Assembly: GCF_004216555.1 (NCBI RefSeq)
Contig: NZ_SGWQ01000001.1
Location: forward strand, 310,001 to 374,000
Direction of reading: 5' to 3'
Source: Herbihabitans rhizosphaerae
Lineage (GTDB): Bacteria > Actinomycetota > Actinomycetes > Mycobacteriales > Pseudonocardiaceae
Length of the DNA stretch: 64,000 bases
Shown piece by piece: positions 28,147 through 37,540 of this stretch (its first letter is position 1; every line of letters starts with the position of its first letter). A program made the position numbers and the translations under genes. Under the pieces are notes generated by a model. The model did no database searches. It was not told the origin of the DNA and saw only the letters and a list, made by a program, of their open reading frames with translations.

Positions 28147-28602
28147 CTACAGCGCCCTGGTCATGAACACGCTGTGCGGATCGAGCACGTAGTCGTCGAA
28201 CGGCTCGCAGTAGGTGAAACCGTGGCGCTCGTACAGTCCGCGCGCCGGCGCGTAGAAGTCGGCCGACCCGGTTTCCAGGCTCAGCCGGGTGTACCCCCTG
28301 GCCCGCGCCTCGGCGACGATGTGCCGCAGGACCAGTGACCCCACCCCGCGCTGACGGTGCGTCGGCGCGGTGCGCATCGACTTGATCTCACCGTGCGTCG
28401 CGTCCAGCTCCTTGACCGCGCCGCAGCCCGCGATCGTCTCGCCGTCGAGCACCGACCAGAACGTGACACCCGGCTCGCGCAGCCCGTCGACGTCCAGCGC
28501 GTGACTGCTGCCCGGCGGCGAGGTCGCGCGCAGCTCCGCGACGTGATCGGTCAGCAGCGCGACGATCCCCGCACCCGACAGGTCATCGAGGACCACCCGC
28601 AC
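28147..28602 (-). CDS. GNAT-family N-acetyltransferase
   Basis: A 151-residue acetyltransferase of the GNAT fold. Motif A is MRTAPTHRQRGVGSLVLRHI, which binds acetyl-CoA, followed by LSLETGS and LYERHGF. GTG 28602 lies one base after the NHL-protein stop, with GGAGGAGG just upstream, so it is co-transcribed with that gene. Similarity to PhnO/YedL-type small-molecule acetyltransferases is only general. Substrate unknown. Confidence 0.88.
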   Translation of the reverse strand: MRVVLDDLSGAGIVALLTDHVAELRATSPPGSSHALDVDGLREPGVTFWSVLDGETIAGCGAVKELDATHGEIKSMRTAPTHRQRGVGSLVLRHIVAEARARGYTRLSLETGSADFYAPARGLYERHGFTYCEPFDDYVLDPHSVFMTRAL

Positions 28603-28603
28603 G

Positions 28604-31600
28604 TCATGCCTCCTCCGGCTTCGGACGCCTGCGCCACCACCGCAGGCCGACCAACCCAACGATAGCCAGCGCCAGCGCACCGCCGGCGATCCAGATGACC
28701 GGAGCCCAGTCGAACGGCGTCGCGATCCTGCCGGGCTGGACAACCACCTTCACCTGGTTGCGCTGCGCGTCGATGTAGTAGAGGTCGCCGTGCCGGTCGA
28801 GGGTGAGTTCGCCGGACGTGCTCGGGTAGCTGCCGGACGGCGGAATGTTCGCGACCGTGATGATCGTGCCGTCCGCGTCCACCCGCCGGATTCCCTCGTC
28901 GGTTGCGATGTAGACGTTCCCGGCGCTGTCGACGGCCACGTCGGCAGGGCTGTCCAGCCAGGCGTCGGTCGCGTCGCCGCCGTCCCCGTTGTCCTCATCC
29001 TCGTCCCGCTGCTCGCCCGATCCGGCCACCGCGGTCTGAACTCCCGCGGCGTCCACCCGGTAGACCCGGGCACTGTCAGCGAGGTAGAACCGCTCCTCGG
29101 CGTCGACGGCGATGCCACGCACAAGACCGGTGTGAACGGTGGCGAGCGTGCCGTCGTGCTCGAGCCGGTAGACGCCCTTCGCGCCGGCGACGTAAAGCCG
29201 CCCGTTGGGGCTCACGGCCAGGTCGGCGATTCTGCCGAAGCTGGCGAGCGTCGCCGGTTTCCCGGGCTCGACCAACTCGGGCTCGCCCTTATTGCCCGGC
29301 CCGCCCCCGGCGACCAGGTATGGCTGTCCGCCACCCGGATCGACCCGGGTGACCCCGCCGGTCGTGGATGCCAGATACCGCGCGCCGTCCGGAGCCACCG
29401 CGATGTCGGACGCACCGACCGTCGGCTCGTGCGCAGAGACAAGGGTGCCGTTCGTCTCCGTCGTGTAGATCCCGGTCGTCTGGTCACCGATCAGCAGGCG
29501 CCCGTCGTGATCGACGGCGACGCTGGTCGGAGTCAGGCCGGCTTCGGTCGCGGGCCTTCCGGTGAAGCCCCAACCCGGGGCGGCCCTCCTGAGGAGGGTG
29601 GCCGTCGTGGTGATCGTGCCGTGATCGATCGCGCGGATCCGGTCACCCGGCAACGTGATCACGTGGAGCACGCCCTTGGCGTCGACATCGACCGCCTGCG
29701 GCTCGCGCAACCCGGACGCCGCGGCCGGGCCGCCGTCGCCGGAGTCCGCCCGCTGCCCGGTGCCGGCCACGGTCGTGATCACACCCGCGGGGTTCACGGC
29801 GCGCACGCGGGCGTTGTAGGTGTCGCCGATGTAAAGCGTGCCGTCCGGCCCGACGGCGATGTCGTGCGGGTTGTTCAACTCGGCCTTCACCGCCGGGCCG
29901 CCGTCACCGCCGAAGCCGGCCTCCTTCTCGTCGTGGTAGCTGTTGCCGGCGACGGTGCGCACGATTCCTCGCGGGTCGACCATCCGCACGGCCGGCCAGT
30001 TGCCCCTGCTGTCGCCGTCGAGGACGTACACCGATCCGTCGCGGCCGACCGCCACGGCGCGCGGCGCGTAGAAGTCCGACTCGGCCGCCCGATGCCCGTC
30101 GGCTTCGTTCATCCACCGCTCACCCGCACCCGCGAACGAGCTGATCATCCCGTTCGGATCCACCTTGCTGACCCGCGAGTTCTCAGCCTCCGCGATGTAC
30201 AGCGAGCCGTCCGGGCCGACAGCGACATCGCGCGGAGTCACGGTCGCCGCGATCGCCGGTCCGCCGTCGCCCCGCACGGTGATCTTCTCGCCGAAATAGC
30301 CGCCCTTGCCGCCGGCCCCACCGTTGCCGGCGACCGTGCTGATCACGCCGGTCGGGTCGACCTTGCGCAGCCGCTTGTTGCCGGTGTCGGCGATGTACAC
30401 GCTGCCGTCCGGCCCGACGGCGAGCCCACGCGGTGAGCTCAGCTGAGCCCGCGCCGCGTCGCCGCCGTCACCGCGAAAGCCCGGCTCCCCGGCCCCGGCG
30501 AACACCGAACTGGTCCCGTCCGGCGCCACCTTCATGACACGATGCGCGCCCGTGTCGACGTAGTACCGCGCGCCGTCCGGCGAGACCGCGATCCGCAGTC
30601 CCTGATCGGGTTGCCGGGGTTGGAGATTGGTGCGTTCCTCCTGTCCGGAGCCGGCGATCGTGTGCACGGTGCCGGGCGCGTCCTGCGGGAACCGGGCGGG
30701 GTAGGTGGCCTGCCTGGCCGGTGCCGTCGGCAGGTTCTCGCGCACCAGTTTCCGCACGCGTGCCCCCTCGCGGAGGTAGATCTCTCCGTTCGGACCGGCC
30801 GCGAGGTGCGTCACGGCGGAGGCATTCGGCAGAGCCGGCGCGATGGTGCCGATCACGCCGTCGGCGCCGATCACGCGCACCACCCCGTTGCCGCGGTCGA
30901 GCAGATAGACGTTGTCCTTCGCGTCGACCGCCACGGCCCCCAGTTCCGCGGACACCCGCGCCTTGACGGCCGGGCCACCGTCTCCGGAGAACCCGGCCTG
31001 CCCGCCTCCGGCGACGGTGTGCAGGATGCCGGCAGAGTCGATCTTGTACAGGCTGGCCGCCTGATCACGTTTGTAGGTCTCCCTGGAGGAGACGACGTAC
31101 ACCGTGCCGCGGGAGTCCACGGCCATGTTCGGGCTCAGTCGCGCCTCGGTCGCCGGTTTCCCGTTCGCGTCCTGCCCCTCGAGCCGGCCGCCACCACCGA
31201 TCCTGGTGAGCTTGCCGGCCGGGTCGATCTTGAAGATCAGGTTGTCGCCGTTGACGTAGGTGTTGCCGGCGTCGTCGACCGCGATGCCGTTCGGTATCGC
31301 GTCAGTCACCTCGCGGAACGCGGCCAGCGCGGTGGAGACGCCGTCCCGCCCGAGCCGTCGGACGGTCCTCGTACCGGCGACGTACAGCGTGCCGTCCTTG
31401 GCCGCGGTGACCGCCATCGGCCCGTCACTCGGGCTGAACTTCATGCCGTTCACCGTGGGGCTGTCGTTGGCCGGCGACCGGAGCGCACGGGAGCCCGGCA
31501 CGGTGTCGATCACGCCTTGCGCGTTGACCGCGCGGATCCGGCGGACGTCCTCGTCGACCAGGTACAGCGTGCCGTCCGGACCGACGGTGATCGCACCCTT

Positions 31601-31789
31601 CCCGTTGATCCGCGCCTCGGTGGCACGCTGGCCGTCGCCGGAGTAGCCGTCCTCACCGGTGCCGGCCACGGTGACCGTCCGGGTGATCACCGGCGTCGCC
31701 TGCGCGGCGGCCGGCGAGGTGATCACGAGCGGGACGGCGAGTGCTCCGGCAGTGATCGCCCCGAGTAGTCGAGCGGCGGTTCGTGGCAT
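28604..31789 (-). CDS. Giant exported NHL-repeat beta-propeller protein with C-terminal anchor
   Basis: A 1061-residue cell-surface protein. It has a signal peptide (cleavage near AAAQA, residue ~30), then many NHL-type repeats filling about residues 35-1010. The typical unit is GDGGPA...[15 protein letters not shown]...RVRKVDP.G.ISTVAG. A transmembrane helix and an Arg/Lys stop-transfer end (about 1028-1061) close it. Repeated NHL units build one or more beta-propellers that usually bind protein or carbohydrate ligands. No enzyme domain is visible. ATG 31789 follows GGGGGACC. The ligand and role are unknown. Confidence 0.88.
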   Translation of the reverse strand: MPRTAARLLGAITAGALAVPLVITSPAAAQATPVITRTVTVAGTGEDGYSGDGQRATEARINGKGAITVGPDGTLYLVDEDVRRIRAVNAQGVIDTVPGSRALRSPANDSPTVNGMKFSPSDGPMAVTAAKDGTLYVAGTRTVRRLGRDGVSTALAAFREVTDAIPNGIAVDDAGNTYVNGDNLIFKIDPAGKLTRIGGGGRLEGQDANGKPATEARLSPNMAVDSRGTVYVVSSRETYKRDQAASLYKIDSAGILHTVAGGGQAGFSGDGGPAVKARVSAELGAVAVDAKDNVYLLDRGNGVVRVIGADGVIGTIAPALPNASAVTHLAAGPNGEIYLREGARVRKLVRENLPTAPARQATYPARFPQDAPGTVHTIAGSGQEERTNLQPRQPDQGLRIAVSPDGARYYVDTGAHRVMKVAPDGTSSVFAGAGEPGFRGDGGDAARAQLSSPRGLAVGPDGSVYIADTGNKRLRKVDPTGVISTVAGNGGAGGKGGYFGEKITVRGDGGPAIAATVTPRDVAVGPDGSLYIAEAENSRVSKVDPNGMISSFAGAGERWMNEADGHRAAESDFYAPRAVAVGRDGSVYVLDGDSRGNWPAVRMVDPRGIVRTVAGNSYHDEKEAGFGGDGGPAVKAELNNPHDIAVGPDGTLYIGDTYNARVRAVNPAGVITTVAGTGQRADSGDGGPAAASGLREPQAVDVDAKGVLHVITLPGDRIRAIDHGTITTTATLLRRAAPGWGFTGRPATEAGLTPTSVAVDHDGRLLIGDQTTGIYTTETNGTLVSAHEPTVGASDIAVAPDGARYLASTTGGVTRVDPGGGQPYLVAGGGPGNKGEPELVEPGKPATLASFGRIADLAVSPNGRLYVAGAKGVYRLEHDGTLATVHTGLVRGIAVDAEERFYLADSARVYRVDAAGVQTAVAGSGEQRDEDEDNGDGGDATDAWLDSPADVAVDSAGNVYIATDEGIRRVDADGTIITVANIPPSGSYPSTSGELTLDRHGDLYYIDAQRNQVKVVVQPGRIATPFDWAPVIWIAGGALALAIVGLVGLRWWRRRPKPEEA

Positions 31790-31930
31790 TGGTCCCCCTG
31801 GTCGTCCGAGCGATTCGCGATACGGACGGGGACGCCGCCGGTCGCCGTTCCACCGGCACGCGACATTCGATCAGCATTTGATCGCGGTGCGTCAGGAATA
31901 GTCGGCAAGCTGGTGATCGTTGTGCCGGGC

Positions 31931-32368
31931 ATGACGTTGACTGGTGAATACGCACCCGGTACCTGGGAGTGGGTGCGCAAACAGGTCGAGACGTACGAGG
32001 GCTCCGGTGGCACGAAGGGCACCACGGTCGAGGGCAAGCCCGTGGTCGTGGTGACGTCCGTCGGCGCGAAGAGCGGCAAGCTGCGCAAGCACCCGGTGAT
32101 ACGCGTGGAGCACGACGGCAGCTACGCGATGGTGGCGTCCAAGGGCGGCGATCCATCGCACCCGGCGTGGTACCACAACCTCAAGGCCAACCCGCGCGTT
32201 CAGCTGCAGGACGGCACGGAGAAGGGCGTCTTCGTCGCCCGCGAGGTCACCGGCGACGAGCGCGCCGCGTGGTGGGAGCGCGCGATCGAGGTGTGGCCGC
32301 ACTACGTCGACTACACGAAGAAGACCAGCCGCGAGATCCCGGTCTTCGTACTGGAGCCCGAGTCATAA
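31931..32368 (+). CDS. Deazaflavin (F420)-dependent nitroreductase-family protein
   Basis: A 145-residue, split-barrel protein of the Ddn family (TIGR00026 type). [36 protein letters not shown]...[14 protein letters not shown] carries the family signature for the F420/phosphate-binding loop and the WYHNL motif. Members reduce quinones or nitro-compounds with reduced F420, and some help to keep menaquinone reduced. I chose ATG 31931; GTG 31913 in frame is the alternative. Confidence 0.9.
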   Translation: MTLTGEYAPGTWEWVRKQVETYEGSGGTKGTTVEGKPVVVVTSVGAKSGKLRKHPVIRVEHDGSYAMVASKGGDPSHPAWYHNLKANPRVQLQDGTEKGVFVAREVTGDERAAWWERAIEVWPHYVDYTKKTSREIPVFVLEPES

Positions 32369-32386
32369 GCTCATAAGCTGCATGGT

Positions 32387-33541
32387 GTGGACCATGTGGT
32401 GATCATCGGCGGCGGCATCGCGGGCACCTCGGCGGCGCTGGCGCTGCACAAGGCGGGCATCGCCGCGACGGTGTACGAGGCACACCCGGACAGCGGCGAG
32501 GACATCGGCGCGTTCCTGATCCTCGGGGACAACGGGATGCGCGCACTCGAACAGCTCGACGCGGCGGAAACCGTTGCCGCCGTTGGGTTTCCGCTGGACT
32601 CGCTGCGTCTGGTCGGGCCGGACGGGACGACGCTCGCCGAGATGCCGCTGGGTAGTGAGCGGCACCGCTACCGCTGCCTGCGGCGCGCCGAACTGGGCGC
32701 GGTGCTGCGCGAGGAGGTGCGCCGGCGCGGGGTGCCGATCGTGCAGGGCAAACGGCTGGCCGGCGCCACCGAGGAGCCCGACGGCGTGGTCGCGCACTTC
32801 GCCGGCGGCGACACCGCGCGCGGTGATCTGCTGATCGGCGCGGACGGGCTGAACTCGGTGGTGCGGCCGCTGATCGACCCCGAGGTGCCGGCCCGGCGCT
32901 ACGCCGGCCAGCAGGTGTTCTACGGCTACACGCTCGACGCCGATCCGCCGCACGCGCCCGGCCGGATCGACATGATCAGGGGTGGCGCCGCGTTCGGGTA
33001 CGCCGTGTCCCCCGCCGGCGAGACGTTCTGGTTCGCGCGGGTCACCGACGACGAGCTGACCGACGAGCACCTCTTCGCCGGCGGGCCGGACCAGTGGCGC
33101 GATCGGCTGATCTCCTTGCTGCACCAGGACGACACGCCGGCCGCGGACATCGTGGCGGCGACCGGGGCGCGGCTGATGGCGACCAACGCGCACGATCTGC
33201 CGTCGGTCCCGCGCTGGTCCTCCGCCCGCATGTTGATCATCGGAGACGCCGCGCACGCCGCGTCGCCGGCCTCCGGGCAGGGCGCGTCGATGGCCATCGA
33301 GGACGCGGTGGTGCTCGGCAAGGCGCTGCGCGACCTGGACCGGGCGAGCGCGCTGGCCGGCTACGAGCGGCTGCGCCGGCCGAGAGTGGAGACCAACATC
33401 GCCAACAGTGCCCGGCTGTCCGCCACACCGACGAATCAGCGGCCGGGTCCGGCACCCGGCTCGGTGGACGAGCGCGACGTGGCCGCGGAGACGGAACGGG
33501 ACATCGCCGACCAGATCGACTGGGACACGCCGGTCGGATAG
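32387..33541 (+). CDS. FAD-dependent monooxygenase
   Basis: A 384-residue class A flavoprotein hydroxylase-like enzyme. The N-terminal Rossmann motif VVIIGGGIAGTSAALALHKAG binds FAD, the middle LLIGADGLNSVVR is the DG motif, and GDAAHAASPASGQGASMAIEDAV is the GD motif. The start is GTG 32387, 18 bases after the reductase gene, so an operon is likely. The substrate is unknown; aromatic compounds or polyketides are the common choices in this family. Confidence 0.88.
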   Translation: MDHVVIIGGGIAGTSAALALHKAGIAATVYEAHPDSGEDIGAFLILGDNGMRALEQLDAAETVAAVGFPLDSLRLVGPDGTTLAEMPLGSERHRYRCLRRAELGAVLREEVRRRGVPIVQGKRLAGATEEPDGVVAHFAGGDTARGDLLIGADGLNSVVRPLIDPEVPARRYAGQQVFYGYTLDADPPHAPGRIDMIRGGAAFGYAVSPAGETFWFARVTDDELTDEHLFAGGPDQWRDRLISLLHQDDTPAADIVAATGARLMATNAHDLPSVPRWSSARMLIIGDAAHAASPASGQGASMAIEDAVVLGKALRDLDRASALAGYERLRRPRVETNIANSARLSATPTNQRPGPAPGSVDERDVAAETERDIADQIDWDTPVG

Positions 33542-33545
33542 ATCG

Positions 33546-33592
33546 CGGGGATGTGTCCCGACGTCTCCCTCCGTCGCCGGGACACATTCCCG
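33546..33592 (+). terminator. Hairpin after the FAD monooxygenase gene
   Basis: ATGTGTCCCG (33551-33560) pairs with CGGGACACAT (33578-33587), and the stem can extend outward with one mismatch. It begins 5 bases after the stop codon and is followed by a short T-containing run. A Rho-independent-like terminator is the simplest reading. Confidence 0.6.
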
Positions 33593-33678
33593 TTTCCCCG
33601 GGCAGATCAAAGGCGTCCGACCTGACCTTCAACGGGCCGCCAACGCGGAACGCACACCCTCGAGCGCACCTAACTCTG

Positions 33679-33707
33679 CCGCTAGAGCGAAATTCTAGCG
33701 GCTCTAG
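33679..33707. promoter_or_regulatory. Overlapping inverted repeats upstream of the XRE-peptidase module
   Basis: CCGCTAGA (33679-33686) pairs with TCTAGCGG (33694-33701). CTAGAGC (33682-33688) also pairs with GCTCTAG (33701-33707). The two nested dyads cover about 30 bp, roughly 130 bp before the start of the XRE gene. They are a likely operator for the module's own regulator, inferred from symmetry and place. Confidence 0.45.
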
Positions 33708-33833
33708 TCAAGCCCGAGCTACGCTGAGGTGTGTCAAGGTTGCGGTGAGACGACGTTGAGAGGACGCTAAGGTGGCTGGCGGTGATCACAGCCATCACCG
33801 ACGCGGCCGGTGCCACAAGACTGGGGAGGCGAG

Positions 33834-34370
33834 ATGGCACACGCTGAACCTGGCGGGTCTCCGCCGTTGAAAAGCCTGTCCGAGCAGCTGAACCGCCTGT
33901 TCGAGGTGCGAAGGCCGGCCGAGCGGCCCGACCGGCCGCACACCAACCGCGATGTGGTGACGGCGTGCAAGGCCGCGGGCTGGGAGTTGTCCGAGTCACA
34001 TCTCAGCGAGCTTCGCCGGGGCGTCAAGGCCAACCCGACCCTGCGCACCCTGCGTGCGATCGCGGATTTCTTCGAGGTGCCGGTCGGGTACTTCACCGAC
34101 CCCGCGGTGGCCGAGGAGGTGGAGCGCGACCTCGCCGAGGCGGAGCGGCGGCTGCGGTCCACGCTCGCCGCGCAGCAGCGGGCGCAGGACGATCTCCGTG
34201 CCGCCGTACACGAGTTGCAGCAGGCCCTGCGCGACTCCGGGGTCACCAAGACGGCCCACCGCAACGCCGCCGGCGACGCCCGCGCGGCGCGGGAGCAGGC
34301 GTCGATGATGCGCGCGCTGGCTCGGGCCTTGACCTCCGAGGACGAGCGGGCCGACAAGCCCGATGCCTGA
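33834..34370 (+). CDS. XRE-type helix-turn-helix regulator of the peptidase module
   Basis: A 178-residue protein. The N-terminal domain (about 10-95) has NRLFEV...TNRDVVTACKAAGWELSESHLSELRRGVKANP.LRTLRAIADFFEVPVGYF, an XRE/Cro-like fold. A charged coiled-coil helix runs through about 105-165 and may mediate dimerisation. ATG 33834 is preceded by GGGGAGG. The gene overlaps the next by 8 bases, so all three module genes are co-translated. It is probably the repressor of the module. Confidence 0.85.
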   Translation: MAHAEPGGSPPLKSLSEQLNRLFEVRRPAERPDRPHTNRDVVTACKAAGWELSESHLSELRRGVKANPTLRTLRAIADFFEVPVGYFTDPAVAEEVERDLAEAERRLRSTLAAQQRAQDDLRAAVHELQQALRDSGVTKTAHRNAAGDARAAREQASMMRALARALTSEDERADKPDA

Positions 34371-35364
34371 TCGCGCGCACCGGGGCGACTCCATCGCGGC
34401 GCGGCTGAACTGGCTGTTCGACGTCGTCGCGCAGCCCGTCGACGACCGCACCTGGCGGTCCTTCACGACGGCCGAGGTGGGCAGGGCGCTGGCCGAGGCG
34501 CTCGGCGACGACGAGCGTGCCGGCCAGGCGACGGTCGAGCGTATCCGCACCGGCGCGCAGGCCCGCGACGATCAGCTCGCGGCGATCGCGGCCTTCTTCG
34601 GCGTCGGACCGGAATTCTTCGGAAACGACCTCGCCCTGGTCGACGCGGCCCGGGACGACCTGCTCACCCGCGCCCTGACCGGCTGCGGAGCCCAGCCGTA
34701 CAGCATCTGCCGGATGCCCGTCCCCGCCGTCGAGCGCCGCGAGCAACTGCGCCGGGCGTTGCGCCCTGTGCCTGCCGCGCTACGCTCCACCGAGCGCACC
34801 GAACCGCGGCCTTCCCAAGGGCAGGGTGACCACTTCGGGGGGTCCGACCGCGACAGTGGGACGGCGATGACCGCAGCACGGATGACAGCGGACCAGTTGC
34901 ACGCGCTCTGCCGCGCGCTGGTCCACGATCTCGGCCTGCGCACACCGTTCACTCCGCGGGAGCTGTGCCAGCGGCTCGGCGAGCGCCGGGACAGGCCGAT
35001 CGAGGTGCGCGCGATCGACCTCGCGGCGACCACCGGCGTCGGGCACCTCGCGCCGCTGCCGGACGCGGACCACATCCTGGTCGAGCGGGACGCCCCGGCG
35101 CCGCAGCAGGCGGTCGTGATCTACCACGAGGTGATCCACCTAGTGCGCGGCCACCTCGACATCGGCGACACCATGACCTGCGGGCTGCCCGCCGGCGAGG
35201 ACACGGCCGACGCCTACGACGACTGGCGCGAGTGGGAGGCCGAGGTCGGCGCGCGGACGCTGTCCCGCCTCGCGCGCGAACGCCCCCGTCCCAACCAGCT
35301 CTCGCGCGAGGCGAGTCCCGCCGACCACAGCATCGCCGCCGCCTTCGGATTCGCGCTGGACTAA
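34363..35364 (+). CDS. ImmA/IrrE-like metallopeptidase with N-terminal HTH-like domain
   Basis: A 333-residue protein. The N-terminal ~95 residues copy the layout of the XRE protein just upstream (LNWLFDVV ... TTAEVGRAL ... LAAIAAFFGVGPEFF). A linker follows, then a C-terminal domain with the zinc-protease motif HEVIH at 255-259 in IYHEVIHLVRGH, as in ImmA/IrrE (DUF955-type) peptidases. Such peptidases cleave a partner XRE repressor after a signal. Here both halves occur in one gene beside a separate XRE gene. An internal ATG near 34867 could start the peptidase alone. Confidence 0.78.
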   Translation: MPDRAHRGDSIAARLNWLFDVVAQPVDDRTWRSFTTAEVGRALAEALGDDERAGQATVERIRTGAQARDDQLAAIAAFFGVGPEFFGNDLALVDAARDDLLTRALTGCGAQPYSICRMPVPAVERREQLRRALRPVPAALRSTERTEPRPSQGQGDHFGGSDRDSGTAMTAARMTADQLHALCRALVHDLGLRTPFTPRELCQRLGERRDRPIEVRAIDLAATTGVGHLAPLPDADHILVERDAPAPQQAVVIYHEVIHLVRGHLDIGDTMTCGLPAGEDTADAYDDWREWEAEVGARTLSRLARERPRPNQLSREASPADHSIAAAFGFALD

Positions 35365-35367
35365 TAC

Positions 35368-36543
35368 ATGAAAAGCGACCTCGAGTTGACCATTCGGTGG
35401 GCCAAGGGCGCGGTCATCGTCGCGGTGATGCTGTGGGAGTTCACCCAGCTTGCCCGCCGGCCGCGGGATCTGCCGCTGCGTGTGCTGGCACTCGGATTGT
35501 TCTGTCTCGCGTTCGCCGCGACATTCGGCATCAACACGCCGTTCCTTGATCCGGTGAAGGATTTCTTCGGGCCGGCGTTCGGGCACATCATCAATACCTG
35601 CTGGATGACGATGGCCTACTGCTGGTCGGCGTACTTCCTGCTGGCCAACACGCGGATTCCGGAGAAGAAGCGCAAGCGCAAGGCGCTGATCGAGTTCGGC
35701 ATTCTGGTGATCGCGGTGACCGTCATGATCACGATCCGCGCCACGATGCCGGAGCTGTGGCAGCGCCCGCATCTGGCCGAGGAATACCAGATGTGGCAAC
35801 GGACGCTGTGGTACGTGAGCGAGAGCGGCTACTCGTTGACGGTGTGGTTCGTCGGGATCTGGCGGGCGGTCGCGATACGCCGGCAACTGCACCACCGCTG
35901 GGCGCGCGCGGCCTTCTGGCTGGCCGCGGTGGGCACCGCCGGAATGGCGCTGGGCGTGAACGGGATATCCCTGTCGCGTCAGATCATCCGACAATGGGAT
36001 CCCAAATTCGATCCCGACCTGTTCACGAACCTGTATTCCATCGGACAGTTGAGCGGCCAGTTCATTCTGGCACTCGGTCTCGCGCTGATCCCGCTGGCCG
36101 CGTTGTTCGCGAAGATACGCGCGGCGTACGACCGAAGACAGCGCAACCGGTATGCCAGGAAAATGGCTCCACTGTGGCGGACATTGACCACGGAATTCCC
36201 CTACGTGGCACTCGAAGCGGGCACCGACGACGAATTCGAGAAGGTCACGGTCGAGATCGCCGACGGATTGTCCGAGCTGGCACGGGACTGCGACGAGCCG
36301 ACCGGCGACATGCGTGATCCCGCGGTCGCGGCCGGCGTGATCGCCGTCGGACTGGAGCGGCGCGCCGCCCGGCGGGACGCGCGGTGGGCCGGCGACGACG
36401 ACGCGCCGGCCGAACCGCCCTACCCGCGCCTGGAGCCGGATCTGCCGACCTGGCGGCGCCGGGCACGCTGGATGATCGCCGTCGGCGAGCACCTGGCCAA
36501 GCGGGGCGTGATCGAGGACGGCGCGCGTGTCTCGACGAGCTGA
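35368..36543 (+). CDS. Seven-TM protein of the MAB_1171c type
   Basis: A 391-residue membrane protein with seven hydrophobic segments between residues ~10 and ~246 and a cytoplasmic, Asp/Arg-rich C-terminal domain of about 140 residues. The layout and its position after an XRE gene and an ImmA-like gene match the family annotated as MAB_1171c-like putative transporters (DUF6545 region), as I recall it. It starts 3 bases after the peptidase gene. It may sense a signal at the membrane; transport has not been shown for the family. Confidence 0.75.
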   Translation: MKSDLELTIRWAKGAVIVAVMLWEFTQLARRPRDLPLRVLALGLFCLAFAATFGINTPFLDPVKDFFGPAFGHIINTCWMTMAYCWSAYFLLANTRIPEKKRKRKALIEFGILVIAVTVMITIRATMPELWQRPHLAEEYQMWQRTLWYVSESGYSLTVWFVGIWRAVAIRRQLHHRWARAAFWLAAVGTAGMALGVNGISLSRQIIRQWDPKFDPDLFTNLYSIGQLSGQFILALGLALIPLAALFAKIRAAYDRRQRNRYARKMAPLWRTLTTEFPYVALEAGTDDEFEKVTVEIADGLSELARDCDEPTGDMRDPAVAAGVIAVGLERRAARRDARWAGDDDAPAEPPYPRLEPDLPTWRRRARWMIAVGEHLAKRGVIEDGARVSTS

Positions 36544-36544
36544 G

Positions 36545-37540
36545 GTGCGCGTCTCGGTGCTGGACACCTCGCCGATCGTGGCCGGATCCACCGCCCGGCA
36601 GGCCCTGCACAACACGGTCGACCTCGCGAAACTGGCCGACGAGCTGGGCTTTCACCGGTACTGGGTGCCCGAGCACCACGGCATGCGCGGCGTGGCCAGC
36701 TCCGCCCCGGCGGTGCTCATCGACCATCTCGCGAACGCGACGCGGCACCTGCGCGTCGGCGCGGGCGGGGTGCTGCTGCCCAACCATCCGCCGATCGTGA
36801 TCGCCGAGCAGTTCGGCACGCTGGAGGCGCTGCACCCCGGCCGGATCGACCTCGGACTCGGCCGCGCGCCGGGTGGCGCACTGTCCACTGTGGACACCGC
36901 GCTCGGTGAGCGGGATCGCACGACCGAAGGCTTCCTCCGCCAGCTCGACGAGCTGTGCGGGTACCTCGACCCGGCCGAGAACGCGACGATCAAGGCGATC
37001 CCCGCCGTCGGCAACGCACCGCCGATCTGGCTGCTCGGCTCCTCGGAGGCCAGTGCCCGGCTCGCCGGTGAGCGCGGCCTGCCGTACGCGTTCGCCCGGC
37101 ACCTCGCGCCGGCCGCCGCCGTGGCGGCCACCGGCACCTACCGCTCCCTCGCGCCGGCGTCGCGGATGCTGGTCAGCGTGTCGGTGATCGCGGCGGACAC
37201 CGACGAGCGCGCCGAGTGGCTGGCCGGATCCACCCGGCTGAAAGTGCTCAGCCGGGTGCGCGGCAACCGCATCCAGCTGCCCAGCCCGCAGGACGCGGCG
37301 GACTATCCGTACACCGACGACGACCGCGCCGAGATCGCCGAGCGGTCGGGCAGCGTGCTGGTCGGCTCGCCGGAGACGATCACCAAGCAGCTCCAGTCCG
37401 TGCTGGACGACACCGGCACCGAGGAGCTGATGATCACCACGCCGGTGTACGAGCACGCCGACCGGCGCCGCTCCTACGAACTGATCGCGAGCGTCGCCGA
37501 ACAGCTCAGGCGCTCGGCGCGAGCCTGGTCGCCGTCGTGA
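36545..37540 (+). CDS. Luciferase-like (LLM) flavin-dependent oxidoreductase
   Basis: A 331-residue TIM-barrel enzyme of the bacterial-luciferase superfamily. VSVLDTSPIVAGST, RYWVPEHHG, GGVLLPNHPPIVIAEQFGTLEALHPGRIDLGLGRAPG and GSSEASARLAGERGLPYAF are characteristic of group-1 LLM proteins. It uses FMN or F420; the substrate is unknown. The start is uncertain: GTG 36545 fits the family's N-terminus, while GTG 36527 has a better ribosome-binding site. Its 3' end overlaps the convergent geranylgeranyl reductase gene by 35 bases. Confidence 0.9.
   Translation: MRVSVLDTSPIVAGSTARQALHNTVDLAKLADELGFHRYWVPEHHGMRGVASSAPAVLIDHLANATRHLRVGAGGVLLPNHPPIVIAEQFGTLEALHPGRIDLGLGRAPGGALSTVDTALGERDRTTEGFLRQLDELCGYLDPAENATIKAIPAVGNAPPIWLLGSSEASARLAGERGLPYAFARHLAPAAAVAATGTYRSLAPASRMLVSVSVIAADTDERAEWLAGSTRLKVLSRVRGNRIQLPSPQDAADYPYTDDDRAEIAERSGSVLVGSPETITKQLQSVLDDTGTEELMITTPVYEHADRRRSYELIASVAEQLRRSARAWSPS

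Noticed and set aside
37506..37540. The 35-bp overlap between the LLM oxidoreductase and MenJ-like genes as something special
   Set aside because: Convergent 3' overlaps of this size are common in compact actinobacterial genomes.
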